The notes below the pieces were generated by a model. It did no database searches. It worked only from the letters and a program-made list of their open reading frames with translations, and was not told where the DNA came from. From NCBI GenBank assembly GCA_022843945.1, contig JALHMR010000009.1, positions 1 through 64,000 on the forward strand: a stretch of DNA of 64,000 nt, given 5' to 3'. Shown piece after piece: positions 18,157 through 27,613 of the stretch. The position numbers and the translations under genes were made by a program. The stretch is from Rhodospirillaceae bacterium. Lineage in GTDB: Bacteria > Pseudomonadota > Alphaproteobacteria > CACIAM-22H2. Every line of letters begins with the position of its first letter. The stretch's first letter is position 1.

Positions 18157-19353
18157 TTAATTGCGCGCGTTGACCGCCTGCGCCTGAAGCTCGGGCACCG
18201 CTTCGCCGGCATTCATCAGGGCGATCTGCTTGCCGCGCAGGGTGAGGGCCAGCTCGCCGCGCTTGAGAGCCAGGGCGGCATTGCCGAAGACCTCGCGGCG
18301 CCAGCCCTGGAGGGCCTGCACGGCGGCGTGGTCGTCGGCGGCGATGCGCTCGAGATCGGCGGTGGTCGCCACCAGCTTCTGCGCGACGTCGTGCTCGTCG
18401 CATTTCATCTTGAGCAGCACTTTTAGGAGTTCAACGATAGGCCCGATGCCGCGCGGGAGGTCGGCCAGCTGCGCGATCACCGGGATCTCGGATTCGGGCA
18501 TCGCCAGGCCGCGACGGACCGCGGCCAGCACGTCTTCGCCCAACCGGCCCTCGGCAAAACCCTTGGAGAGGCCGCGCATGCGCGCCACCTCTTCCGCGCT
18601 GGTTGGCGCGTGGCCGGCGATATCCATGATCGTCTCGTCGCGCAGGACCCGGTTGCGCGGGATGTCGCGGCGCTGGGCTTCGCGCTCGCGCCAGCTGGCC
18701 ACTTCCTTGAGCACCGCGATCAGCCGGGGCTTGCTGGAACGCGGTTTGAAGCGCTGCCAGGCCAGCTCAGGGTCCATGCGGTAGGTCGCGGGGTCGAGCA
18801 GGGTGGCCATTTCCTCTCCCAGCCAGCCGGCCCGGCGGGTCGCCTGCAGGCGCTTGGCGAGCTGGACGTATGCTTTTCGCAGGTGGGTCACGTCGGCCAG
18901 CGCGTAGGCGATCTGGCGCTCCGAGAGGGGACGCTGGGCCCAGTCGGTGAAGCGGGCCGATTTGTCGATTCGGGCGTTGGCCAGCTGGCCCGCCAGGGTC
19001 TCGTAGCTCACCGCGTCGCCGAAGCCGCAGACCATGGCGGCGACCTGGGTGTCGAACAGGGGGCGCGGTACCCGGTCGGTCAGGTGATGGAAGATCTCGA
19101 GATCCTGGCGGGCGGCGTGGAAGACCTTGAGCACCCGCTGGTCGTCGAGGAGCCCGAAAAGCGGGCCGAGGTCGAGGCCGGGCGCCAGGGCATCAATAGC
19201 GACGGCTTCGTCGTCAGTGGCGACCTGGACCAGGCAGAGCTGCGCCCAGTAGGTGCGCTCGCGCATGAACTCGGTATCGACGGTGACGAACGATGCGGTG
19301 GCGGCGCGGCGGCAGAACTCGGCCAACGTCGCGGTATCAGCTATCCAACTCAT
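18157..19353 (-). CDS. rnd: Ribonuclease D
   Basis: A 3'-5' exonuclease in tRNA 3'-end maturation. The 398 residues contain the DEDD exonuclease motifs: FVTVDTEFMRERTYW (Exo I), VLKVFHAARQDLEIF (Exo II) and YALADVTHLRKAY (Exo III). The first HRDC-like domain follows in SWREREAQRRDIPRNRVL, then a second weaker helical domain. The ATG at 19353 is directly upstream of the exonuclease core. It stands alone, convergent with ppx and divergent from aspS. Confidence 0.93.
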   Translation of the reverse strand: MSWIADTATLAEFCRRAATASFVTVDTEFMRERTYWAQLCLVQVATDDEAVAIDALAPGLDLGPLFGLLDDQRVLKVFHAARQDLEIFHHLTDRVPRPLFDTQVAAMVCGFGDAVSYETLAGQLANARIDKSARFTDWAQRPLSERQIAYALADVTHLRKAYVQLAKRLQATRRAGWLGEEMATLLDPATYRMDPELAWQRFKPRSSKPRLIAVLKEVASWREREAQRRDIPRNRVLRDETIMDIAGHAPTSAEEVARMRGLSKGFAEGRLGEDVLAAVRRGLAMPESEIPVIAQLADLPRGIGPIVELLKVLLKMKCDEHDVAQKLVATTADLERIAADDHAAVQALQGWRREVFGNAALALKRGELALTLRGKQIALMNAGEAVPELQAQAVNARN

Positions 19354-19471
19354 GCTGGGCCGGTTGTAACACTAATTCCACGCGGCGGGCAAAAGGGGCG
19401 GCAACGCCTTGACTTTTCCCCATATCCGGTGCCTTTTGCCGCCCGTTTCCGCCATTCCCGCGAGCTTTTCC

Positions 19472-21256
19472 ATGCACGCCTATCGAACCCATAACTGCGG
19501 CGAACTGACGCACGGCCATGTCGGCCAGGCCGTCCGCCTGTCGGGCTGGGTGCACCGCAAGCGCGACCACGGCAACCTGCTGTTCGTCGACCTGCGCGAC
19601 CATCACGGCATCACCCAGTGCGTGATCGACACCTCGAGCCCGATCTTCAAGCAGGTCGAGGGCACCCGGGTGGAAAGCGTCGTGACCCTCACCGGCAAGA
19701 TCGTCGCCCGCTCGGCCGAGACGGTGAACCCCAAGCTGCCGACCGGCCAGATCGAGATGCAGATCGCCGAGTTCAGGCTGCAATCGGCGGCCGAGACGCT
19801 GCCCATCCAGGTCAACCAGGAAGGCGACTTCCCGGAGGAGCTGCGCCTGCGCTACCGCTTCCTCGACCTGCGCACCGAGCGCATGCACGCCAACATCATG
19901 CTGCGGGCCGGGGTCATCGCCTCGATCCGCCGGCGCATGATCGAGCAGGGCTTCACCGAGTTCCAGACGCCGATCCTGACCTCGTCGAGTCCCGAGGGTG
20001 CGCGCGACTACCTGGTGCCGAGCCGCGTCCACCCGGGCAAGTTCTACGCCCTGCCGCAGGCGCCGCAGCAGTTCAAGCAGCTGCTGATGGTCGCCGGCTT
20101 CGATCGCTACTTCCAGATCGCGCCCTGCTTCCGCGACGAGGACGGGCGCGCCGACCGCAGCCCGGGCGAGTTCTACCAGCTCGATTTCGAGATGTCGTTC
20201 GTCACCCAGGAGGACGTCTTCGCCGCCATCGAGCCGGTACTCGCCGGCGTTTTCGAGGAATTCTCCAAGGGCAAGACCGTCACCAAGCCGCCGTTCGAAC
20301 GCATCGCCTACAACGATGCCATCCGCTGGTACGGGTCCGACAAGCCGGATCTGCGCAACCCGATCAAGATGGAGGAAGTCACGGCGGCCTTCGCAGGCTC
20401 GGGTTTCAAGGTCTTCGCCGGGATGATCGAACGCGACCCCCAGGTGAAGGTCTGGGCGATTCCGGCACCCACCGGCGGCAGCCGGGCCTTCTGCGACCGC
20501 ATGAACAGCTGGGCGCAGGACGAGAAGCAGCCTGGCCTCGGCTATATCTTCTTCCGCGACGGCGAAGGTGCTGGGCCGATTGCCAAGAATCTCGGGCCCG
20601 ATCGGACGGCGGACATCCGCAATCGGCTCGGTCTCAAGGACGGCGACGCCGTGTTTTTCGTCTGCGGCGTGCCGGGAAAGATCGCGCCGTTTGCCGGTGC
20701 CGCGCGCCTGAAGATCGGCAAGGAGCTGAACCTCTCCTCCGAAGGCGAATACAAGTTCTGCTGGATCGTCGATTTCCCGATGTTCGAGATGAACGAGGAC
20801 ACCGGCAAGATCGAGTTCAGCCACAACCCGTTCTCCATGCCGCAGGGCGGGCTCGAGGCGCTGGAGAAGCAGGATCCGCTGACCATCAAGGCCTTCCAGT
20901 ACGACATCGTATGCAACGGCGTGGAGCTCTCCTCGGGCGCCATCCGCAACCATCTGCCCGAGATCATGTACAAGGCCTTCGCCATCGCCGGCTATTCGAA
21001 GGACGATGTGGAGAGCCGCTTCGGCGGCATGCTCAATGCGTTCAAGTTCGGCGCCCCGCCGCATGGCGGCTCGGCGCCGGGCATCGACCGCATCGTCATG
21101 CTGCTGGCCGATGAGCCGAACATCCGCCAGGTCGTCGCCTTCCCGATGAATCAGCAGGCGCAGGATCTGCTGATGCAGGCGCCGTCCACGGTCGATGCCG
21201 CCCGTATGAAGGAGTTGCACATCAAGCTCGATCTGCCGCCCGCCAAGAAGTCCTGA
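19472..21256 (+). CDS. aspS: Aspartate--tRNA ligase
   Basis: A class II synthetase of bacterial type, 594 residues, with the N-terminal OB-fold anticodon-binding domain ([19 protein letters not shown]), motif 2 ([19 protein letters not shown]), a GAD insertion domain and motif 3 ([14 protein letters not shown]). The start [12 protein letters not shown] at 19472 fits family alignments better than an upstream in-frame start. gatCAB in the same window raises the possibility that this enzyme is non-discriminating and also charges tRNA-Asn, which cannot be decided here. Confidence 0.95.
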   Translation: MHAYRTHNCGELTHGHVGQAVRLSGWVHRKRDHGNLLFVDLRDHHGITQCVIDTSSPIFKQVEGTRVESVVTLTGKIVARSAETVNPKLPTGQIEMQIAEFRLQSAAETLPIQVNQEGDFPEELRLRYRFLDLRTERMHANIMLRAGVIASIRRRMIEQGFTEFQTPILTSSSPEGARDYLVPSRVHPGKFYALPQAPQQFKQLLMVAGFDRYFQIAPCFRDEDGRADRSPGEFYQLDFEMSFVTQEDVFAAIEPVLAGVFEEFSKGKTVTKPPFERIAYNDAIRWYGSDKPDLRNPIKMEEVTAAFAGSGFKVFAGMIERDPQVKVWAIPAPTGGSRAFCDRMNSWAQDEKQPGLGYIFFRDGEGAGPIAKNLGPDRTADIRNRLGLKDGDAVFFVCGVPGKIAPFAGAARLKIGKELNLSSEGEYKFCWIVDFPMFEMNEDTGKIEFSHNPFSMPQGGLEALEKQDPLTIKAFQYDIVCNGVELSSGAIRNHLPEIMYKAFAIAGYSKDDVESRFGGMLNAFKFGAPPHGGSAPGIDRIVMLLADEPNIRQVVAFPMNQQAQDLLMQAPSTVDAARMKELHIKLDLPPAKKS

Positions 21257-21357
21257 CAGGCAGGAGTCTTGACGTTGCGGTACCGGAACGCGGTGCGATA
21301 ATAGGCGTTCCCCCCAAGGCTGGTTTTCAGGGGGCTGGCCGAGCAGTTGGAGTGCCC

Positions 21358-22170
21358 ATGGTTCGGAGTCAGCTTTTCGCCGGCGTGACGGCTGCGGCCC
21401 TGATGCTCGGCGCCGCCTTGCCGGCCCCCTCGGCCGAGATCGCTTCGCACCGGGCGTCCTATACCCTGTCGCTGGGCACGGCGCGCACCAACAGCGGCGT
21501 CGCGGCGATCGAGGGCGCCATGTTCATCGAGTGGCAGGAGGTCTGCGATGGCTGGACCATCAGCCAGCGCATGCGCTTCCAGATGCTCGACACCGACGGC
21601 GAGAAGATCGACAACGACATCAGCTTCTCCAGCTGGGAAGCCAAGGATGGTCTCAGCTACCGCTTCACCCTGCGCAGCGCGCGGGATGGCGAAGTGACCG
21701 AGACCCTGCGCGGCCGCGCGACGCTCGACGGCCCCGGCAAGGGCGGCAAGGCGCTGTTCACCGAGCCGGAGGGGCTGGAGCTCGACCTGCCGGTCGGTAC
21801 GCTGTTCCCGACCGAGCACACGCTGGTCCTGATCCGTGGCGCCCTGGCGGGCCAGAATCTGATCGCCCGCCTGGTCTTCGACGGGGCCACGGCGGATGGA
21901 GCGCTCGAGGTGAACGCCATCCTCGGCGCGCGCCAGGCGCCGGCCAGCGGCAACGGTCCGCGCATTTCCGCGGAACTCGCCCAGAGCCCCGGCTGGCGCA
22001 CCCGCATGGCCTTCTTCAAGGCCGAGGAGAAGACCGGCGCGCCGGAATACGAGACCAGCCTGATCCTGCAGGAGAACGGGGTGGGGCGCGATTACCAGTT
22101 CGAGTATCCGGAATTCGCCATCAAGTCGAAGCTCGACCTGCTGGAGCCGCTGCCCAAGCCGCGCTGCTGA
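21358..22170 (+). CDS. eipB: EipB-family cell envelope integrity protein (DUF1849)
   Basis: A 270-residue periplasmic protein with a signal peptide (MVRSQLFAGVTAAALMLGAA, cleavage near PSA). The family was characterised in Brucella as a beta-spiral protein needed for envelope integrity. Seen here are IASHRASYTLSLGTAR, EGAMFIEWQEVCDGW and FSSWEAKDGLSYRF. Two cysteines, C63 and the terminal C270, sit where the Brucella protein forms its disulfide. ATG 21358 is preceded by TTGGAG; a GTG six bases earlier is less likely. Confidence 0.85.
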   Translation: MVRSQLFAGVTAAALMLGAALPAPSAEIASHRASYTLSLGTARTNSGVAAIEGAMFIEWQEVCDGWTISQRMRFQMLDTDGEKIDNDISFSSWEAKDGLSYRFTLRSARDGEVTETLRGRATLDGPGKGGKALFTEPEGLELDLPVGTLFPTEHTLVLIRGALAGQNLIARLVFDGATADGALEVNAILGARQAPASGNGPRISAELAQSPGWRTRMAFFKAEEKTGAPEYETSLILQENGVGRDYQFEYPEFAIKSKLDLLEPLPKPRC

Positions 22171-22182
22171 AAACAAGAAAGC

Positions 22183-22284
22183 CCTCACTCTGAGGGGGCA
22201 CCTTCCGAGGTGCCGTCTCGAAGGGTGACATTGCACACGTGCCCACCCTTCGAGGCTCGCTGACGCTCGCACCTCAGGGTGAGG
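22183..22284. repeat. Palindromic intergenic repeat, copy B
   Basis: A 102-bp relative of copy A in opposite orientation, between the convergent ends of eipB and the ROK kinase. The right arm, reverse-complemented, reads CCTCACCCTGAGGTGCGAG and includes CGAGCCTCGAAGGGTG, nearly identical to the left arm of copy A. The left arm begins CCTCACTCTGAGG and includes CGTCTCGAAGGGTG. Sequence between the arms differs from copy A. Confidence 0.85.
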
Positions 22285-22332
22285 AGCTCTGGGAAGAGTG
22301 TCGAAGAGTGGTTCGTTGACGGGGTGAAGATC

Positions 22333-23277
22333 TCAAGGCGGCTGATTGGCCGCTCCGGCTTCGGGCCACAACCAGGCCGCCCCCCGCACGCCGCTGGCAT
22401 CCCCATACTTGGGGGGAACAAGACGCGTGAAGACCTCGTCCGAGAACACCCACTCGCTCCAGCGCTTCGGCACCTCGGTGTAGAGCGGCTCGACCTGCGA
22501 CAGGCCGCCGCCGAGCACGATGACGCTCGGATCGAAGATGTTGATCACCGTGGCCAGCGCCCGCGCCAGGCGGTCGAAATAGCGCTGCAGGCTGGCGGCG
22601 GCTTCCGCTTCGTCCGCCGCGGCGGAGACGATCTCGCTTGCCGGACGCTTGATGCCGGTCGCGGCTTCGTAGTCGCGGCTCAGGCCCGGGCCCGAGAGGA
22701 AGGTCTCGATGCAGCCGTGGCGGCCGCAGTAGCACCGAGGCCCGGGGCGCTCGTCGCTGCGCCGCCCGCCGCCTGTTTCCCATTCGCGCGGCCAGGGCAG
22801 GGGATTGTGGCCCCATTCACCGGCCACGGCGTTGATCCCCTGGATGAGCTGTCCGCGATAGACCAGCCCGCCGCCGACCCCGGTCCCGAGGATGACGCCG
22901 AACACGCTGGCGCCGCCGGCACCGGCGCCATCGGTGGCTTCCGACAGGGCGAAACAATCGGCGTCGTTGGCGATCCGGATCGGCCGGTTGAGGGCCTTCT
23001 CCAGATCCTTGTCGAGCGGGTGGCCGATCAGGCACACCGAATTGGCGTTCTTGACCAGCCGGGTCGCCGGGGAAATCGTGCCCGGAATGCCGATTCCCAC
23101 GGTGCCCTTGCGGCCGAGTTCGGTCTCGGCGGCGTTGACCAGGTCGACCAGCTGGCGGACCGTACCGTCGTAGTCCCCGGAGGGGGTCGGGGCCCGGCGA
23201 CGCCACAATTCCCGGCCGCCTTCTCCCAGAACCACAACCTCGATCTTCGTGCCCCCCAGATCGATCCCGATACGCAA
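22333..23277 (-). CDS. ROK family sugar kinase
   Basis: A 314-residue ATP-dependent sugar kinase. The phosphate-1 motif is MRIGIDLGGTKIEVVVL, the catalytic region is IRIANDADCFALSEA, and the ROK zinc-binding motif is CYCGRHGCIETFLSGPGL. The sequence is closest in feel to Mak-type fructokinases and N-acetylglucosamine kinases; the exact sugar is not resolved. It starts at TTG 23277 behind AAGAGG with seven bases spacing. No sugar transporter is adjacent. It is divergent from divK. Confidence 0.85.
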   Translation of the reverse strand: MRIGIDLGGTKIEVVVLGEGGRELWRRRAPTPSGDYDGTVRQLVDLVNAAETELGRKGTVGIGIPGTISPATRLVKNANSVCLIGHPLDKDLEKALNRPIRIANDADCFALSEATDGAGAGGASVFGVILGTGVGGGLVYRGQLIQGINAVAGEWGHNPLPWPREWETGGGRRSDERPGPRCYCGRHGCIETFLSGPGLSRDYEAATGIKRPASEIVSAAADEAEAAASLQRYFDRLARALATVINIFDPSVIVLGGGLSQVEPLYTEVPKRWSEWVFSDEVFTRLVPPKYGDASGVRGAAWLWPEAGAANQPP

Positions 23278-23304
23278 AATTAAGCCTCTTCCTGCCTATT
23301 TAGC

Positions 23305-23328
23305 GAAATCTTAACTGAAATCTTGAAC
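23305..23328. promoter_or_regulatory. 12-bp direct repeat in the ROK/divK divergent region
   Basis: GAAATCTTAACT is followed immediately by GAAATCTTGAAC, a tandem pair with 12-bp period in the divergent promoter region. The second unit has TTGA where CtrA sites would need TTAA and the spacing is 8 rather than 7, so it is not a clean CtrA box. It could bind another regulator. Confidence 0.35.
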
Positions 23329-23416
23329 CATGGGGACCGGCCTGGGGAGACCCCAGCCGGGGCAGAAATGCTATCTTGCCGCGGGCCTGAACCAGGCTCG
23401 GGAACAGGGAATGGGT

Positions 23417-23782
23417 ATGGCCAAGACCGTGCTGATCGTGGAAGACAACGATCTCAACATGAAGCTCTTCCATGACTTGCTGGAGGCGCACGGCTACGCG
23501 ACCATCCAGACCAAGGACGGCATGGAGGCCATGAAGCTGGCGCGCGAGCACCGGCCCGATCTGATCCTGATGGATATCCAGCTTCCCGAAATCTCCGGAC
23601 TCGAAGTCACCAAGTGGCTGAAGGAAGACCCGGACCTGCGTCGCATTCCGGTCGTCGCCGTCACCGCTTTCGCGATGAAGGGCGATGAGGAGAAGATCCG
23701 GCAAGGCGGCTGCGAGGCCTATATCGCCAAGCCGATCTCGGTCGTAAAATTCCTCGAGACCGTGGCCAAGTTGCTCAACTAG
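23417..23782 (+). CDS. divK: Single-domain response regulator DivK
   Basis: A 121-residue receiver-only protein, closely matching the cell-polarity regulator DivK of Caulobacter, including [47 protein letters not shown] and [14 protein letters not shown]. The phosphoacceptor is D53. In Caulobacter, DivK is phosphorylated by DivJ/PleC and acts through DivL-CckA on CtrA. The ATG at 23417 has CAGGGA seven bases upstream; an ATG six bases earlier is less well placed. pleD follows after 23 nt, the conserved divK-pleD order. Confidence 0.93.
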   Translation: MAKTVLIVEDNDLNMKLFHDLLEAHGYATIQTKDGMEAMKLAREHRPDLILMDIQLPEISGLEVTKWLKEDPDLRRIPVVAVTAFAMKGDEEKIRQGGCEAYIAKPISVVKFLETVAKLLN

Positions 23783-23805
23783 GTCGAGTACAGCGGACAC
23801 CGGGC

Positions 23806-25203
23806 ATGACCGCACGAGTTCTGGTCGTCGACGATACGGTAGCCAACGTCAAGCTTCTCGAGGCGAAGCTGGCCGTCGAGTATTTCGACGTCGTCACGGC
23901 GTATAACGGCGAGGAAGCGATCCAGATCGCCACCTCGAATCCGCCCGACATCATCCTGCTCGACATCATGATGCCGGGCATGGACGGGTTCGAAGTCTGC
24001 CGCGTGCTCAAATCCGATTCCCGCACCGCGCATGTGCCGATCATCATGGTGACGGCGCTTTCCGATGCCGAGGACCGCGTGCGCGGCCTGGGCGCCGGCG
24101 CCGACGATTTCCTGACCAAGCCGGTGAACGACGTGGCGCTCTATGCGCGCATCCGCTCGCTCGTCCGCCTGAAGATGACGGCCGATGAATGGCGCCTGCG
24201 CCAGGCCACCGGCTCGCATCTCGGCATGCTGGTCGACGACAGCGCCGCCAAGCCGAAGGCCGGCGGCGGCGGCAACGTGCTGGTCGTCGAGGACAATGCC
24301 GCCTATGCCGAGCGCCTGCGCCGGGCGCTGGCCACCGACAATGATGTGCTGGACGTCGTCAGCCAACCCGCGGAAGCGCTGGTGCGGGCCAACGAAGGCT
24401 TCTACGACATCGTCATCGTCAGCCTGGCGCTGCGCGAGACCGACGGCCTGCGCCTGTGCGCCCAGATGCGCTCGCAGAACCAGACCCGCAACATGCCGCT
24501 GATCGCGCTGGTCGAGGACGGGGACTACCCGCGCATCGCCAAGGCGCTCGATCTCGGCGTCAACGACTACATCCTGCGCTCGGCCGACAGCCAGGAGATC
24601 CTGGCCCGCTGCCGCACCCAGATCCGCCGCCGGCGCTACCAGGACGGCCTGCGCGCCACCTTCGAGCGCAACGTCGCCCTGGCGCTGATCGACAGCCTCA
24701 CCGGCCTCTATAACCGCCGCTACCTGACCGCCCACCTGGCGGCGCTGATGGATCGCGGCCTGCGTACCAAGAAGCCGCTGGCCCTGCTGATGGTCGACGT
24801 CGATCACTTCAAGAAGGTCAACGACACCTACGGCCACGCCGTCGGCGACGAGGTGCTGATGGCGATCGGCGACCGCCTGTCCCGCCATCTGCGCAGCTTC
24901 GACACCGTTGCCCGCTGGGGCGGCGAGGAATTCGTGGTCATCATGCCCGAGGCCGAGGCCCGGGTGGCCATGGCCGTGGCCGAGCGGCTGCGCAAGAAGA
25001 TCGGCGAGCAGCCGGTCACCGTGCGCCACGATATCGGCCAGCTCAACATCACCGTCAGTATCGGTATCGCGGTGGCCGGGGACGATATCCTGAACCCCGA
25101 CGACCTGCTGCGCGCCGCCGATGCGGCGATGTACGAGGCCAAGAGCCAGGGCCGCGACCGCGTGTTCAAGGCCGAGCCGGCGCCGGCCGCCAAGCGCGCC
25201 TGA
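23806..25203 (+). CDS. pleD: Diguanylate cyclase response regulator PleD
   Basis: A 465-residue REC-REC-GGDEF protein making cyclic di-GMP during the swarmer-to-stalked transition in related bacteria. REC1 (about 3-120) has the phosphoacceptor D53 in IILLDIMMPGMDGF. REC2 (about 155-270) lacks the Asp (VIVSLALRETDG), as an adaptor domain should. The GGDEF domain has the active motif GGEEF at 372-376 and an inhibitory-site RxxD (RSFD, 363-366) five residues before it, so product inhibition is expected. It is probably co-transcribed with divK. Confidence 0.94.
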   Translation: MTARVLVVDDTVANVKLLEAKLAVEYFDVVTAYNGEEAIQIATSNPPDIILLDIMMPGMDGFEVCRVLKSDSRTAHVPIIMVTALSDAEDRVRGLGAGADDFLTKPVNDVALYARIRSLVRLKMTADEWRLRQATGSHLGMLVDDSAAKPKAGGGGNVLVVEDNAAYAERLRRALATDNDVLDVVSQPAEALVRANEGFYDIVIVSLALRETDGLRLCAQMRSQNQTRNMPLIALVEDGDYPRIAKALDLGVNDYILRSADSQEILARCRTQIRRRRYQDGLRATFERNVALALIDSLTGLYNRRYLTAHLAALMDRGLRTKKPLALLMVDVDHFKKVNDTYGHAVGDEVLMAIGDRLSRHLRSFDTVARWGGEEFVVIMPEAEARVAMAVAERLRKKIGEQPVTVRHDIGQLNITVSIGIAVAGDDILNPDDLLRAADAAMYEAKSQGRDRVFKAEPAPAAKRA

Positions 25204-25253
25204 GCCGTACCCGGCGGTCTGCCGGGTCTCTGAAATCCTGCCCTAGAAACGAA

Positions 25254-25276
25254 GACGCCGCCCCTGGGGCGGCGTC
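25254..25276 (-). terminator. Hairpin terminator after rpmG
   Basis: GACGCCGCCC and GGGCGGCGTC pair around a three-base loop, 30 bases beyond the rpmG stop. On the minus strand TTCGTTTC follows. It lies between convergent pleD and rpmG and may serve both. Confidence 0.6.
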
Positions 25277-25305
25277 GGTTGCCAAGCGAAGCGGAAAGCC
25301 GCTGC

Positions 25306-25473
25306 TTACTTGATCTTGCCTTCCTTGAAGGCGACGTGCTTGCGCGCGACCGGGTCGTATTTGCGCAAGGTCAGCTTCTCGGTGTTCTTCTTCGGGTTCT
25401 TCTGGGTCACGTAGTAGAAGCCGGTGTCGGCCGAACTCACGAGTTTAACCCATAGCTGCTTGGACTTAGCCAT
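25306..25473 (-). CDS. rpmG: 50S ribosomal protein L33
   Basis: A 55-residue large-subunit protein ([19 protein letters not shown]...). The core [20 protein letters not shown] and the C-terminal [18 protein letters not shown] are characteristic. It is the cysteine-free form without a zinc ribbon, as in most alphaproteobacteria. It has its own promoter-like sequence upstream and a hairpin downstream. Confidence 0.96.
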   Translation of the reverse strand: MAKSKQLWVKLVSSADTGFYYVTQKNPKKNTEKLTLRKYDPVARKHVAFKEGKIK

Positions 25474-25508
25474 CGTCGCGTTCCGCTGGATAGGGGAAAG
25501 TTGGCCGG

Positions 25509-25537
25509 ACCATACAGGCCCGGACGCCCTGGATCAA
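25509..25537 (-). promoter_or_regulatory. Probable rpmG promoter
   Basis: Read on the minus strand, TTGATC (25537-25532) and TATGGT (25514-25509) are 17 bp apart. Transcription would start close to 25502, about 29 nt before the rpmG start. Confidence 0.45.
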
Positions 25538-25557
25538 GGCGCGCGTTTCGGCCCGAT

Positions 25558-27132
25558 TTAGCGCAGTTTGGCCGTCAGGGTCGGCTTCTGCAGGGCCCGG
25601 GCGTAGAGGTTGCGGTCGGCGATCAGCGCCTTGGCGATCTCCGCCTCCACCTCGCGCTCCTTGGTCTCCGGGGAGCAGATGGTGCGCAGCTCCTTCATCC
25701 GGCCCATATCGCTGTGATCGGCCGCCCGCCACGACGCCATGGTCGCCGCGGTGGTGATCCGCCCGTCGCGCACGGCGTCGAGCACGCTCTGGGCCGATGC
25801 GCCGTCGCCGCTGGTGCAGACACCGGGAATGACGCCGAGATCGGCGATCGGATAACCCGACGGGGCGTGGAAGCGGGCCCAGGTCAGGATGAGCTCGCCT
25901 TCGTTGGGCATCGGGATCACGGTCTGGACCGAGCCCTTGCCGAAAGTGGTGGAGCCGACGATGACGGCGCGGCCATTGTCCTGGAGGGCGGCGGCGACGA
26001 TTTCCGAGGCCGAGGCCGACATGCCGTTGACCAGCACGACCAGCGGCACGCTCTCGCCGATATCACCCTTGGTGGCGTAGCTGGTCTGGCCGCTGGCCCG
26101 GTGCCGGCCGCGGGTGGCGACGATCTGGCCTTCGGCCAGGAAGGTGTCGGCCACCGAGATCGCCTGGTCGAGCAGGCCGCCGAGATTACCGCGCAGGTCG
26201 AGGACCACGCCTTCGAGCTCGGAGCCGATCTCGCGCTGGGCGCGCTTCAGCGCGTCATGCAGGGTATCGGTCGTGCGCTGGTTGAAAGCCAGGACCCGGA
26301 TATGGGCGATGCGGCCTTCGCGCCGGTAGGTGACCGAGGGAGGCACGATCAGCGCGCGGGTCAGCGAGACCGGGTAGGCCTCGCTCATCCCGGAGCGCCG
26401 GAGGGTGATGCTGACGGCGACGCCGATCGGGCCACGCAGCTTGCGGACGACGTCGCGGATTTCGAGGCCCGTGGTCGGCTCGCCGTCGATCATGACGATC
26501 ACGTCGTCGGCGCGCACACCGCCGCGCGCCGCCGGAGTCTCGTCCATGACGCTGCCGACGCGGATGGTGCCGTCCTTGGCGTCGATGGTGATGCCGATGC
26601 CGCCGAAACCGTCACGCGCGGCGCGCGCGTCGCGGGCGGGCTCGCGACCGGAATACCGCGAATAGGTGTCGAGCTTCTTGATCACGCCCTCGACCACCGC
26701 CTGATAGATGGACTCGGCGTCCGCCTCTCTCAGGTGAGGGGAGAACTCCCGGCCTTTCTCGATCATCGCCAGGGTCAGCTGGGACCAGGAGGCGCCGTCC
26801 TGGCGGCGCGGGATCTCGAAATTGCCGAGCGTATTGCCGTCGTAGAGCATCTCGACCTGCTCGCCGTGCTGGGCGACGGCCAGCGCCAGGTCGAGCTTGC
26901 GCAGGTTGCCGATGCCGGCCATGGCGATGTCGGCCATCGGCAGGGGCTGGACGTATTTCTCGTTCACCTGGTCGTATGTCGTGGCGAAGAACCGTGCGGC
27001 CGAGGGCGGCATCGCGTGGGGGCTGTCGGACCTGGCGTGTTCGCGCGGCCCCGCGCAGGCGGCAGCGAGAAGCAGGAGGCTGGCGGCGGGCAGGGCCCAA
27101 CGGCGACGCGAAAAGAACGACAACGAGTTCAT
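25558..27132 (-). CDS. S41 family carboxyl-terminal processing protease, putative lipoprotein
   Basis: A 524-residue protease of the CtpA/Prc group. MNSLSFFSRRRWALPAASLL leads to AAAC with C26, a lipobox-like site, so it may be a lipid-anchored periplasmic enzyme. An N-terminal helical region is followed by a PDZ domain (GGIGITIDAKDGTIRVGSVM) and the S41 catalytic domain with RGNLGGLLDQAI. The nucleophile Ser is in NGMSASASEIVAAAL, the general base Lys in STTFGKGSVQTV. The start overlaps the DUF983 stop by four bases (ATGA). Substrates are unknown. Confidence 0.88.
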   Translation of the reverse strand: MNSLSFFSRRRWALPAASLLLLAAACAGPREHARSDSPHAMPPSAARFFATTYDQVNEKYVQPLPMADIAMAGIGNLRKLDLALAVAQHGEQVEMLYDGNTLGNFEIPRRQDGASWSQLTLAMIEKGREFSPHLREADAESIYQAVVEGVIKKLDTYSRYSGREPARDARAARDGFGGIGITIDAKDGTIRVGSVMDETPAARGGVRADDVIVMIDGEPTTGLEIRDVVRKLRGPIGVAVSITLRRSGMSEAYPVSLTRALIVPPSVTYRREGRIAHIRVLAFNQRTTDTLHDALKRAQREIGSELEGVVLDLRGNLGGLLDQAISVADTFLAEGQIVATRGRHRASGQTSYATKGDIGESVPLVVLVNGMSASASEIVAAALQDNGRAVIVGSTTFGKGSVQTVIPMPNEGELILTWARFHAPSGYPIADLGVIPGVCTSGDGASAQSVLDAVRDGRITTAATMASWRAADHSDMGRMKELRTICSPETKEREVEAEIAKALIADRNLYARALQKPTLTAKLR

Positions 27133-27524
27133 CCCCGGATCTGGTTCGCCCACAGCACGCCGATCACCATGCCCTTGATGCGGGGCAGGACAAGCAACGT
27201 CAGCACGAGGGTCAATGGAAGCCACAGCGCGGCGTGGAGCCACTCAGGCGGGTGTTGGAGCTGTTCCAGGATCAGCATTGCCGGAACGATGATGTGGCCC
27301 ACGAGTAGGAGGGTGAAGTAGGGCGGGGCATCGTCCGCGCGGAATTCACCCAGTTCTAGCCCACAGGGTACGCAGGACTGGTTAATTTTTAGATAAGTGC
27401 AAAATATCGGGCTACCGCCACAGCGCGGGCACACCCCCTGAAAGCCCCGCCATAGCGCATGCCGAACACCCGACGGCGCCTCCCTTGAAGCGGTGCGCGA
27501 ATCCCCCTGAAGCGGTTGCGGCAT
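27129..27524 (-). CDS. DUF983 family membrane protein
   Basis: A 131-residue protein with two CxxC pairs (GVCPRCGGSPIF and SCVPCGLELGEF), likely a small zinc ribbon, then two membrane helices (FTLLLVGHIIVPAMLIL and WLPLTLVLTLLVLPRIKG). These define DUF983, whose function is unknown. It lies downstream of rnr as in many alphaproteobacteria and is coupled to the S41 protease by an ATGA overlap. Confidence 0.88.
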   Translation of the reverse strand: MPQPLQGDSRTASREAPSGVRHALWRGFQGVCPRCGGSPIFCTYLKINQSCVPCGLELGEFRADDAPPYFTLLLVGHIIVPAMLILEQLQHPPEWLHAALWLPLTLVLTLLVLPRIKGMVIGVLWANQIRG

Positions 27525-27613
27525 AACCGTGAATTTTGCTGAAAACGGCCGCGAAAGCTAGTGCGGCGGCGGCGCTTTTGCGATGCAGTGGACGCATGGC
27601 GCGGGCCCTTGAT

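Noticed and set aside
19337-21220. A 627-codon open frame opposite aspS
   Set aside because: Antisense to a full-length aspartyl-tRNA synthetase and composed of His/Arg/Asp/Leu-rich shadow sequence.
22185-22421. A 78-codon minus-strand frame crossing the palindromic repeat
   Set aside because: Its LTLRCER peptide comes from translating the intergenic repeat; the rest overlaps the ROK kinase gene in another frame.
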